Positions 17,750 through 26,173 of a DNA stretch of 64,000 nucleotides are shown in pieces; the stretch's first letter is position 1; the number at the start of each line of letters is the position of its first letter. Position numbers and translations under genes: made by a program. The notes under the pieces were generated by a model. The model was not told where the DNA came from, ran no database searches, and was given only the letters and a program-made list of their open reading frames with translations. The stretch comes from Promethearchaeati archaeon (GTDB lineage Archaea; Asgardarchaeota; Heimdallarchaeia; Heimdallarchaeales; Heimdallarchaeaceae): assembly GCA_013166775.1 (NCBI GenBank), contig JABLTJ010000003.1, forward strand, positions 62,001-126,000, given 5' to 3'.

Positions 17750-19249
17750 ATGACAAAAACAATCATTGTATTGGGTGCAGGTTTGGGAGGTTTAGCTACT
17801 GGGATTTATGCACAGATAAATGGTTTTAAAACATCAATTTTTGAAAAAAATTCCGTTCCTGGCGGTCTTGCTGCTTGTTGGAAGAGAAAACAGTATCTAA
17901 TAGATGGAGGAATTCACTTCCTTTCAGGATATAAACCTGGTTTAAATCTTTACAATGTATTCAAGGAAGTAGGAGCCCATAAAGCAGAATGTATCGATTT
18001 AGACATCTATGCAAGATTTATTGATGAAGAAAGCAATCGAAATATAGACATCTCTGCGGATTTGATTGAATTTCAGAAGAACTTAACTACACTTTTTCCT
18101 AAGGATATCGGTGTAATCAAACATTTTATCAAAGGAATAAGAGGATTGAGTAAATCAGACTTTAGTGAGTTTGGTTTTAAGAATCCTCCTGAGCTAATGA
18201 CAACCAAAGATTGGATTAAGGATTTCTGGGAAAACAGAAAATCATTGAGATATTTTGTGGGAAAATCAATGATGCCTGTTAAAGAATATGTGACGAAAAT
18301 ACATGATCCGATGTTTAGGGAGCTTCTTCTTTACATGTTTTTACCAGATATCCCTATTGTCTTCCTTTGGATGGTTCTAAGTCTCGTCTCACAAAAACAG
18401 ATGGGAGTTTTGAAAAATGGTTCTATTGATTTTGCAAGAAAAATGGTGGATAGATTCGTAGAACTTGGGGGACAGATACACTATGATTCTAAAGTTTCTG
18501 ATATACTAGTTAAGGATGATAAAGTTACAGGAATAGTACTTGAAGATGGAAGTGTACATAATTCGGATTTCTGTATCTCTGCTATCGACGGATTTACTGT
18601 GATTTTTAAAATGTTAAAAGGAAAATATCTAAATGAAAATATAGAAAGAAGATATAAGAAATGGAAAGTTGTTGATCCTTTTGTTTCTGTAAATTTTGGA
18701 GTAAATATGGAGTTTAAAGACGATGTGTGGATGACTTTCATCAAAACCACTGATCCTATCAATGTAGGAAACAAGGAAAAGAACTTTGTATTGATAAGAT
18801 TCTTTAATTATAGCAAATCATTTGCTCCTGAAGGAAAAACAGTAATTCAAGTTGATTTCGAAACTGATTGGGAATATTGGTTTGAATTAAGGAAAGATAT
18901 AACAAAATACAGAGAAGCTAAAAAACAGTTGTCAAAAGAAGTGTTATCTTGGCTAGAGAAAAGATATCCTGGAATATCTAATAAAATTGAAGTTACAGAT
19001 GTAGCTACACCTTATACCTACTGGAGATATACTCTTAATCAAAAAGGAGCATATATGGGTTTCCTACCTACTACAAAATCATTTGTAGCTACTGTAGAGA
19101 AACAACTACCTGGTTTAGAAAATTTTTATATGGCAGGCCAATGGTCAATGTCAATGGGAGGCGTGCAACCTGTAATCTATTCAGGAAAGCATGTGATACA
19201 ATTGCTTTGCAATAATGAAGGACAAGAATTTGTTACAAAGGATGACTAG
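17750..19249 (+). CDS. FAD-dependent phytoene-desaturase-like oxidoreductase
   Basis: 499 residues. N-terminal Rossmann motif VLGAGLGGLATGIYA followed by FEKNSVPGGLAACW, the pattern of the CrtI/COG1233 NAD(P)/FAD-dependent oxidoreductases. C-terminal FAD motif FYMAGQWSMSMGGVQPVIYSGKHV. An AGAGAGGAAATG ribosome-binding site precedes the start. Family members desaturate or isomerise isoprenoids or saturate geranylgeranyl chains; it might act on lipid chains or a carotenoid, but no prenyl synthase lies nearby. Confidence 0.82.
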   Translation: MTKTIIVLGAGLGGLATGIYAQINGFKTSIFEKNSVPGGLAACWKRKQYLIDGGIHFLSGYKPGLNLYNVFKEVGAHKAECIDLDIYARFIDEESNRNIDISADLIEFQKNLTTLFPKDIGVIKHFIKGIRGLSKSDFSEFGFKNPPELMTTKDWIKDFWENRKSLRYFVGKSMMPVKEYVTKIHDPMFRELLLYMFLPDIPIVFLWMVLSLVSQKQMGVLKNGSIDFARKMVDRFVELGGQIHYDSKVSDILVKDDKVTGIVLEDGSVHNSDFCISAIDGFTVIFKMLKGKYLNENIERRYKKWKVVDPFVSVNFGVNMEFKDDVWMTFIKTTDPINVGNKEKNFVLIRFFNYSKSFAPEGKTVIQVDFETDWEYWFELRKDITKYREAKKQLSKEVLSWLEKRYPGISNKIEVTDVATPYTYWRYTLNQKGAYMGFLPTTKSFVATVEKQLPGLENFYMAGQWSMSMGGVQPVIYSGKHVIQLLCNNEGQEFVTKDD

Positions 19250-19263
19250 AAAAACTCCCAATC

Positions 19264-19279
19264 CGTAAGGTTTTTTATT
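19264..19279 (+). promoter_or_regulatory. Promoter element shared with orc1
   Basis: CGTAAGGTTTTTTATT, identical over 16 bases to the sequence upstream of the Orc1/Cdc6 gene (23251-23266). It looks like BRE plus TATA and ends 20 bases before the alaX start. Confidence 0.4.
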
Positions 19280-19299
19280 TTTTACTTTTTGTTATTCTT

Positions 19300-20019
19300 A
19301 TGACTGAGTTTTTATTTCAAATTGATTCGTATATTAAGGAGTTTGAATCTGAGATAATAGAAATATCTGAAAATGCTTTGGTATTAGATAAAACGGCATT
19401 TTCTTATCAGGGAGGGGGATTGCAGAGTGATACTGGTATCATTCAAACAAAGAGCGGGGAGAAGTATGAAGTCAAACATGTAATCTTTAGAAAAGGAAAA
19501 GTTTTTCATTCAATAATTCCAAACCCTTCAGAAGATCTTGTTGGAAAAACAGTAAAATGTAGTATTAACTGGGAACCTCGGTACAGACAAATGAGAATGC
19601 ATACCACATTACACGCTATTTCCGCTATTCTTTACAAGAAATATGGATCAACTGTTACTGGAGGAAATATTGATCCTGAAAAGAGTAGAGTAGATTTCGA
19701 GATTGATCACTTAAGACAAGAAAGAGTTCAGGAAATTGCAGAGGCTATAGAATTGATTGTATCTGGAAGTCATGATGTCTCTATTTCGTTCTTAGAAAGA
19801 GAAGAAGCATTAAAGGATCCTGATTTAATAAGAACAAAAGTCAACCTGATACCTGAAAGCGTGAAAACAATTAGAATTGTGGAAATTGAAGATGGGATTG
19901 ATAAACAAGCTGATGGGGGAGTACATGTTGCAAACACAAAAGAAATTGGTGAATTTATTCCTTTAAAGTCAGAAAATAGAGGTAAGAATAATAAACGTTT
20001 ATATTTTACTGTAAAATAA
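19300..20019 (+). CDS. alaX: AlaX-type trans-editing alanyl-tRNA deacylase
   Basis: 239 residues matching the free-standing editing domain of alanyl-tRNA synthetase; it hydrolyses Ser- or Gly-tRNA(Ala). HxxxH zinc motif in MRMHTTLHAISAIL, GGNID, and the second motif ADGGVHVANTKEIGEF, ending ENRGKNNKRLYFTV. In AlaRS the second motif is CGGTH; here Asp replaces the Cys ligand. I believe ADGG-type variants exist among archaeal AlaX proteins but cannot confirm that here. Confidence 0.88.
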   Translation: MTEFLFQIDSYIKEFESEIIEISENALVLDKTAFSYQGGGLQSDTGIIQTKSGEKYEVKHVIFRKGKVFHSIIPNPSEDLVGKTVKCSINWEPRYRQMRMHTTLHAISAILYKKYGSTVTGGNIDPEKSRVDFEIDHLRQERVQEIAEAIELIVSGSHDVSISFLEREEALKDPDLIRTKVNLIPESVKTIRIVEIEDGIDKQADGGVHVANTKEIGEFIPLKSENRGKNNKRLYFTVK

Positions 20020-20110
20020 CCAAATTATTAAATAAGAGGTTTAACCACAAACATTAAAAATGTGTTTTATTGAACGATAAAACGTAAGTATTTAGGTGAT
20101 TGGGATAATC

Positions 20111-21028
20111 ATGAAGAAAAGAATAATAGTTGGAATATTTTTTACTGTAACTTTTCTAAGTTCAATGTTCTTCAATACTTGGACAAATGCAGCTGTATAC
20201 GATGAAACGACTGGAAACAAAATTACACCGCAAAGGGAAATTGTTAAAGCTTTTGCAGCTCCTGGTATAATGAACGATACTACTGGTTTTCTAAGTAGAA
20301 TGGAATATGACAATAGTATTATAACTGATAAGAGATTTAAATGGCAAATCGCAAAATACGAAAAAACTAGTAATTTTCATATCACTGAAGGAGATAAGAA
20401 AATCAAAGCAAATGACAAAATAATCGTAATTATTGGAGCAAATCCATTATTACAATTACCAGATGTTCATAGCTGGTGTTTAGTTTATGTAAATGACGTA
20501 ATGGCACGATATCATAGTAACGAAGAACATAGATTAGCCGTGTTCAAGTATATTCAACCTGCTAGAATCAATATAACAGGTTATGATTTATCTGAAGAAA
20601 TTAACTTCGAACTCTTAGACCTGGTTGATGATGATGGATATATTAATTATTTCGATTATCTAGAGCATTCTCTTTATGTAGATCGCAGTATGTGGACCTT
20701 TGAGGAGAAAGTAGCAATATACAATTACACTCTAATTACTGAAACTAACAATGTTACCGAAATGGAATTAACCTTTGACAAGAGATCAGGATTCTTAAAT
20801 GAGATGGACTATAGAGTATCCTACATAAATGGAACTGGAGCACCAGCAGGTGTAAACATATCATTAGTTAGATTACATGGATTTGGATTAAGATATAACA
20901 TTAGTACATGGTTAATCTGGACTCCTATCTTGATTTTAACTATTGCATTAATTGTTGCTCTTAGGATGCGTTTATTCCAAAGATACAAATTACATCGTGA
21001 AGCTATAAAGCTATCTAAAAGAGAGTAA
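20111..21028 (+). CDS. Secreted, C-terminally anchored protein, unknown
   Basis: About 305 residues from the ATG at 20111: a Sec signal peptide (MKKRIIVGIFFTVTFLSSMF), an extracellular domain with several N-glycosylation sequons (NITG, NVT, NIS), a C-terminal membrane helix (WLIWTPILILTIALIVALR) and a basic cytosolic tail. Architecture resembles the proteins at 47863 and 49174, but no domain is recognised. Surface protein. Confidence 0.7.
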   Translation: MKKRIIVGIFFTVTFLSSMFFNTWTNAAVYDETTGNKITPQREIVKAFAAPGIMNDTTGFLSRMEYDNSIITDKRFKWQIAKYEKTSNFHITEGDKKIKANDKIIVIIGANPLLQLPDVHSWCLVYVNDVMARYHSNEEHRLAVFKYIQPARINITGYDLSEEINFELLDLVDDDGYINYFDYLEHSLYVDRSMWTFEEKVAIYNYTLITETNNVTEMELTFDKRSGFLNEMDYRVSYINGTGAPAGVNISLVRLHGFGLRYNISTWLIWTPILILTIALIVALRMRLFQRYKLHREAIKLSKRE

Positions 21029-21191
21029 TTCAGATACTCTCCTATTTCATTTTCTTTATTTTCCTTTGTTAAGCAGTTTATCTTTTTTTTACCTAATAAC
21101 GAAAACATTATATGTTTCCGTGATGTTTTTTTTCTTCATAAAGAAAAAGATGTGAAATCTTGATTTTATCATATTATGAAAGTGAAATTAT

Positions 21192-22709
21192 ATGCCAACT
21201 TTAAAAGTAAAAAAAATAGATATAGATGTTGAGAAACCATTCGCATTGATAAATTCTCAGACTCTAGAAGAAGTTAAAATCAAACATTCTACAAATGTAA
21301 AAGTGAAAAGTGAAAAATCAGAAATTATGTGCGAAGTATTTTCAACAACAGACCTTATACTTCCAGGTTATGTGGGTTTAAGTAAAGAATCTGCTAGTCA
21401 ATTACATGTAAAAGAAGAGAAAAAAGTTAATGTATTTGTTAGACGTCGTCCTGTTTCATTAGAACATGTCAAACAGAAAAGAGAAGGACATGTTTGGAAA
21501 GAAAATGAAATAAGAACTATTGTTAACGATATCTGCTCAAACAATTATACGGATTTAGAAATCTCTATGTTCACACTTGCACAATATTATATGGGTCTAA
21601 GCATGGATGAAATTCAATATTTAACAACATCCATGGCAGAATTTGGTATTACACTGGATTTTGATGAGCCAGTTTATGATAAACATAGTATAGGTGGAAT
21701 ACCCGGAAACAAAGTAAGTTTAGTTATAGTACCAACTGTAGCTGCTGCAGGTCTTTTAATCCCAAAAACAAGTTCAAGAGCAATTACAAGTCCTTCTGGA
21801 ACAGCTGATACAATGGAAGTTTTATGTGATGTTAATTTTTCATCTGATGAAATCTTGGAAATTGCCCCAAAAACTAGAGGAATGTTAGTTTGGGGTGGGA
21901 CTCTGGATCTTTCTCCTCTGGATGAAATTGTTATTCACAGAGTAGAGCAACCATTAGGAATCGATCCTCATAGTCAGATGCTAGCTAGTATTTTCAGTAA
22001 AAAAGTGTCAACAGGTGTCGATTACCTTGTACTAGATATTCCAACAGGTGAAGGAACTAAAATGCCTACAAAGGATGATGCTATAGATTATGCCCATGAA
22101 GCTACAGAGTTAGGAAGAAGGCTTGGTATTCAAATTGAAGCTGCATTGAGTTATGGAGAACAACCTCTTGGGAAAGCAATAGGACCTGCTCTAGAAGCAA
22201 GAGAAGCTCTGAATGTTATCTCAGGTAAAGGACCTACTAGTGTATTTGAAAAAAGTGCGGAGTTATCTGGAATACTTTTTGAAATGGCTGGTTTAGCTCA
22301 ACCAGGACAAGGGGCTTCATTAGCAGCTGATTACATTAACAAAGGAAAAACAAAAGAGAAAATGGAAGAAATAATCGGTGTGCAAGGAGGAGATGCAAAT
22401 GTTACAGCTGATGATATTGCTGTTGGGCAATTTACTGAATCAATAAAAGCTCCCAAAGATGGTTATATCATCAAACTTTCAAACGATGCCATTAAGAAAA
22501 TAGCAAAAGCTGCAGGAACTCCAAAACATAAAGAAGCAGGCATATATCTGCACAAAAAGATTGGTGATTTCTGTAGAGAAGGAGAAGAACTAATGACTAT
22601 TTATTCGAACAGTGAAGGAAGGTTAACTGAAGCTCTAAACCTCAGTGCTAATCTAAATCCCTATATATTGGAAGGTATGATTATTAAAAGAATAAAATCT
22701 GGACCATGA
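21192..22709 (+). CDS. deoA: AMP phosphorylase
   Basis: 505 residues, the length of archaeal AMP phosphorylases rather than the about 440 of bacterial thymidine phosphorylase; the extra N-terminal about 85 residues are typical. It phosphorolyses AMP (also CMP/UMP) to the base and ribose 1,5-bisphosphate. Signatures DKHSIGGIPGNK at 163-174 and SSRAITSPSGTADTME at 194-209. In archaea it acts with R15P isomerase and type III RubisCO (known; neither is in this window). The adenine released suits the adenine deaminase at 15250. Confidence 0.92.
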   Translation: MPTLKVKKIDIDVEKPFALINSQTLEEVKIKHSTNVKVKSEKSEIMCEVFSTTDLILPGYVGLSKESASQLHVKEEKKVNVFVRRRPVSLEHVKQKREGHVWKENEIRTIVNDICSNNYTDLEISMFTLAQYYMGLSMDEIQYLTTSMAEFGITLDFDEPVYDKHSIGGIPGNKVSLVIVPTVAAAGLLIPKTSSRAITSPSGTADTMEVLCDVNFSSDEILEIAPKTRGMLVWGGTLDLSPLDEIVIHRVEQPLGIDPHSQMLASIFSKKVSTGVDYLVLDIPTGEGTKMPTKDDAIDYAHEATELGRRLGIQIEAALSYGEQPLGKAIGPALEAREALNVISGKGPTSVFEKSAELSGILFEMAGLAQPGQGASLAADYINKGKTKEKMEEIIGVQGGDANVTADDIAVGQFTESIKAPKDGYIIKLSNDAIKKIAKAAGTPKHKEAGIYLHKKIGDFCREGEELMTIYSNSEGRLTEALNLSANLNPYILEGMIIKRIKSGP

Positions 22710-22719
22710 TAATTCTATC

Positions 22720-23175
22720 TTATGTCTTATTCTCATTTTCTATTTCTTTTCTAAGAATCATTTTATTCATGTAAAGCGATTGATCAAAATACAAGATCTC
22801 GAATCCTACTTTCTCCCAGAAAGGTTTAACAAAAGGAGAACAGCATAATTGAACAGTGTCCTCTTCAATTACATCTCGAATTAATAATTGTGCGCAAATG
22901 AATCCCAATCCTTTCCTTCTTTTATCCTCTCTAACTTCAAAAACATAAATTATAGGACACCCAACGGAAATAAATCCTCCTTCAACATCCTCTTCTGAAG
23001 GAATTATTGCTGTTACAGCAATTAGCTCAGCTTCTAAGAAAAAACCATAACATCTTATTTGTTCATCGAAAAACATTCTATACGAGGTAAAGAACGGAAA
23101 TAAATGACTTGGAACATCATCATAATCTATCAAATTGACAGTCAATTTATCCTCATGGTCTGTATCAAAGTTCAT
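22720..23175 (-). CDS. GNAT family N-acetyltransferase
   Basis: 151 residues. Acetyl-CoA-binding motif A: VFEVREDKRRKGLGFICAQLLI, with the R-x-x-G-x-G pyrophosphate loop, followed by a C-terminal FVKPFWEKVGFEIL (typical GNAT 'F..k.GF'). Convergent with deoA, 10 bases apart. Substrate unknown. Confidence 0.75.
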   Translation of the reverse strand: MNFDTDHEDKLTVNLIDYDDVPSHLFPFFTSYRMFFDEQIRCYGFFLEAELIAVTAIIPSEEDVEGGFISVGCPIIYVFEVREDKRRKGLGFICAQLLIRDVIEEDTVQLCCSPFVKPFWEKVGFEILYFDQSLYMNKMILRKEIENENKT

Positions 23176-23250
23176 TTTCTTTCTCTTCGTGAAGAATGTT
23201 CTTTAAATAATTTTGTCTGTTACAAAAGATTTAAGCATTTCTTTAGTTAG

Positions 23251-23266
23251 CGTAAGGTTTTTTATT
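23251..23266 (+). promoter_or_regulatory. Promoter element of orc1
   Basis: CGTAAGGTTTTTTATT followed by ATATAATG; a TATA-like element 37-52 bases before the start. A good AAGGAG ribosome-binding site (23291-23296) precedes the ATG, so this mRNA is leadered. No origin-recognition-box repeats are evident in 23176-23302. Confidence 0.45.
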
Positions 23267-23302
23267 ATATAATGCAACTAATCATTTGCTAAGGAGATTA
23301 AA

Positions 23303-24505
23303 ATGTCTAAATTTGACCATGTAGAAGACGCGATGTTTGGACAATCGATATTCAAGAACGAATCAACATTATATCCAGAGTATGTTCCACCTGAATTACC
23401 AACGAGGGAAGAGGACATAGCTAGACTTGCAAGAAACTTTCGCTCTTTACTTGGAAAAGAAGGCTCATTCTCAGTTAATGTAGCAATTGTTGGACACGCA
23501 GGTATTGGTAAAACAGCTCTTTGTAAATACACAATGAAAAGATTCGAAGAAGCTGCAAATAATCGTAACATTCATGTTAAGTTTCTATATTACAATTGCC
23601 ATTCTTTTAGAAGTAAGACTGCTATTTTGAGAAATGTTCTTTCAGAACACTTCAGGATTCAATCTCGTGGTTTTAGTGATGAAGAGATTCTCGACATGCT
23701 AGTTAAACGCTTGACAAGGGAAGAGATTAGATTAATAATAGCTCTAGATGAAGCAAATATGTTAAATTCTGAAGACATCTTAAGTATCTTTCACTCTGGA
23801 GAATTATTTGGTTCAGAGCAGAGTATGATATCAACAATAATCATATCAAGACCAATAGAGTATAGATCTCTTCTAAATGTCCCTTTATCAGGACATATTC
23901 ATGATCAAATGGATATCTCAGGATATAGCAGAAATCAACTTCTCCAGATACTTGAATATAGAGCAAATATGGCTCTTTATCCTACCTCTTACACAGAAGA
24001 AACATTAAATCTAATCGCAGATATCTGTTCTTCCTCTCAGAATGCAAGACATGGTTTGGAAATTTTATATCGTGCTGGTAAGCTAACTGATTTAAAACAT
24101 GAGACTTTTATCAATCCTGAATATATACGTGCTGCAAAAGCTGACGTTTACCCTGAATTAAGAAGAGATGTTCTGGAGGAATTAAGATTACAAGAACTTT
24201 TAACAGCACTTGGAATAGCCAGAAAACTAACTATTAAAGGAATAACATCTACAACCATAGAAGATGGATATGAAAGCTATGTATTAACATGTGAAGAGTA
24301 TGACCATGAATTGAGAAGTAAATCTTCATTTCGATCAGCTTTGGAAACTCTTCATAAAGTTGGAATTTTAGGCAAAAGTGTTGGACCAATAGAAGAGGGT
24401 AAAAGAGGAAGAAGAGCTAAAATTACTACATTCGATATACCCGCAACTGTATTAGTTGAGAGAATAGAGAATATTCTCTCAAAACCTGATGTCCTTAAAG
24501 AATAG
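23303..24505 (+). CDS. cdc6: Orc1/Cdc6 family replication initiator
   Basis: 400 residues, AAA+ ATPase plus C-terminal winged helix. Walker A GHAGIGKT at 64-71, Walker B LIIALDEA at 144-151, then a sensor-type region STIIISRP. The lid (about 200-270) includes SSSQNARHGLEILYRAG, the sensor-2 arginine context. The wHTH (about 285-400) ends with RRAKITTFDIPA. It binds origins and loads MCM. Archaeal orc1 genes often sit beside an origin, but no ORB repeats were found within 130 bases upstream. Confidence 0.88.
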   Translation: MSKFDHVEDAMFGQSIFKNESTLYPEYVPPELPTREEDIARLARNFRSLLGKEGSFSVNVAIVGHAGIGKTALCKYTMKRFEEAANNRNIHVKFLYYNCHSFRSKTAILRNVLSEHFRIQSRGFSDEEILDMLVKRLTREEIRLIIALDEANMLNSEDILSIFHSGELFGSEQSMISTIIISRPIEYRSLLNVPLSGHIHDQMDISGYSRNQLLQILEYRANMALYPTSYTEETLNLIADICSSSQNARHGLEILYRAGKLTDLKHETFINPEYIRAAKADVYPELRRDVLEELRLQELLTALGIARKLTIKGITSTTIEDGYESYVLTCEEYDHELRSKSSFRSALETLHKVGILGKSVGPIEEGKRGRRAKITTFDIPATVLVERIENILSKPDVLKE

Positions 24506-24506
24506 A

Positions 24507-24740
24507 TTACTTAACACAAATCATAGTCATACTGTTTTTTACACCATCAATGATGAGGTTATTATTCAAAACTTGATTTTTGAGCTCATCCATAGTATCA
24601 AATTCAATTTTCACTATCAAGTCATATATTCCATAGACAGCATAAACTTCTGTTACTTCTGCGATATCCTTTAATCCTTCTTGAACAGTTTCAAGCATTC
24701 CTGTTTGAACATTTAGTAAGATATAAGCTGCTTGTGTCAT
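24507..24740 (-). CDS. Stand-alone Lrp/AsnC ligand-binding (RAM) domain
   Basis: 77 residues forming only the alpha-beta ligand-binding domain of Lrp/AsnC regulators: AYILLNVQTGMLETVQEGLK, VYAVYGIYDLIVKIEF, then LKNQVLN. No HTH. Such 'SraA/DM1-like' proteins bind amino acids and modulate partners (known for the family). Its stop lies 1 base beyond the stop of orc1 (convergent). Confidence 0.88.
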   Translation of the reverse strand: MTQAAYILLNVQTGMLETVQEGLKDIAEVTEVYAVYGIYDLIVKIEFDTMDELKNQVLNNNLIIDGVKNSMTMICVK

Positions 24741-24841
24741 TTCGATTTTACTCCTATGAAGTCCTTTTTTTCGAATTCATTTAAAAAAACTAACATTGCG
24801 TCATAAAAAAATATGAAAAGAGGAAAAAAAGAAAAAAATGA

Positions 24842-26173
24842 TTAGTATTTTGTTATTTTTAACCTTGATTTGCATGCTGGACAATTCCCATTTCCAACAA
24901 TCCATTGATAAAGATGATTCTTATGAAATGCAATATCACATGAAGGACATCTGATAAGATGCTCTTGATTGTCAATGATTTGTAAGCAGATAGAGCAAGT
25001 TACCTTAATCTCATCAGAAGTTTCAACATTATAGTCTAAAATCTTTTCTGCAAAATTAACACCATAAACTTGGGCTGGTGAATATTTTGCTCGTTGTTCT
25101 TGCATTTGATAATACTTGTCTGATGGCAGAACTACTGTTGAATGTAAATTCATTCTCTTCTTCTTATAATTAACTCGAATCCCAGTAACGACTATTACAA
25201 TGAATATAAATGAAAAAATTGCAAGGATTACTATCATTATAATAATCAAGAGATTAGGAATTGGAGGTGGAGGAGGGGGGGGTATAAAAGGATCAAATAT
25301 TGTCCAATAAAATGAAGGAGTTGATCGTAGAGAATCAATAGGGATATCATTTATGACTTGATTACTTTTCCTTAAGAAAATCCTTCCAATATTTTCTGTT
25401 TGATAGTGATCATAGAAAATAGAACACTTAATCTGAGTACTGTTGCTATAATCATCGGTGTAGAATCTTAGTTTGTACCAATGTTCTTCAAACAAACCTT
25501 CTTCAGTAATGATCTCCACTAATTCTAAATCACTATAAGAAAAGTTACCTGAATATATAACAATAGATTGATCTAATTCGTTGTAGATTTCACAAGTATA
25601 GTTGAATGAAACAACATTTCTTGTTGCTAAATGTAAAACGATCTTTTCAATAGATAAGTAGAACTCCGCATTACGCTCTACTCCAAAAAATACATTATCA
25701 AAAGCATTAATATGGGTCTCATATGTCCAAACAGGATAGTCGTCTGTTAAAACCAACTCAACATTAATTGAATCTACTTTTAGAGAAGAGAATTTTATCT
25801 GAATTACTCCATCCAACTCTATTTCTGAAGTGAAGTGATGAATTGATGTATCTCCTGAAAGAATCAACCAGCTGTTTAGTGTGCTATCATTTACATCAAA
25901 GATTAATTCAATTAATAATCCTTTATAACCATCACCAAACTCAATCCCCCAACTGTTGCATTGAATTGAGAACACAATTATCTGGTTGCTAACTGATACA
26001 TAATAAGAAGTCTCATTTAGATCTGAATCCACTCTCAATGAAAAATTGGTTTGAGTTTCATCAAGCAATATTTCACTTGAAAATACATCGTGACTGATTA
26101 AAGGGAGCATTATCAATACTATTAGAAAAAGTGATGGAAAAAAGATAAAGAGCTTGTTTCTTTTCATTGTCAT
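24842..26173 (-). CDS. Transmembrane protein with cytosolic RING-like zinc domain
   Basis: About 443 residues from the ATG at 26173, which overlaps the stop of the upstream vWA gene (TGATG). Order: N-terminal signal/anchor (KLFIFFPSLFLIVLIMLPL), an extracellular beta-rich ectodomain with sequons, a seven-proline stretch, a membrane helix at about 307-330 (LIIIMIVILAIFSFIFIVIV), a basic stop-transfer (NYKKKR), then a cytosolic tail ending in a binuclear zinc module. Its ligand pattern at 393-434 is C-x2-C-x12-C-x2-C-x4-H-x2-H-x10-C-x2-C, with FHKNHLYQWI and CPAC as in RING-H2/RING-CH/PHD fingers. This is the layout of eukaryotic transmembrane RING E3 ligases such as the PA-TM-RING family. E3 activity is inference; no ubiquitin, E1 or E2 gene lies in the window. 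Confidence 0.8.
   Translation of the reverse strand: MTMKRNKLFIFFPSLFLIVLIMLPLISHDVFSSEILLDETQTNFSLRVDSDLNETSYYVSVSNQIIVFSIQCNSWGIEFGDGYKGLLIELIFDVNDSTLNSWLILSGDTSIHHFTSEIELDGVIQIKFSSLKVDSINVELVLTDDYPVWTYETHINAFDNVFFGVERNAEFYLSIEKIVLHLATRNVVSFNYTCEIYNELDQSIVIYSGNFSYSDLELVEIITEEGLFEEHWYKLRFYTDDYSNSTQIKCSIFYDHYQTENIGRIFLRKSNQVINDIPIDSLRSTPSFYWTIFDPFIPPPPPPPIPNLLIIIMIVILAIFSFIFIVIVVTGIRVNYKKKRMNLHSTVVLPSDKYYQMQEQRAKYSPAQVYGVNFAEKILDYNVETSDEIKVTCSICLQIIDNQEHLIRCPSCDIAFHKNHLYQWIVGNGNCPACKSRLKITKY

Noticed and set aside
23176-23302. Replication origin next to orc1
   Set aside because: No repeated ORB-like G-rich motifs or extended unwinding element beyond general AT-richness; only a promoter and a ribosome-binding site are supported.
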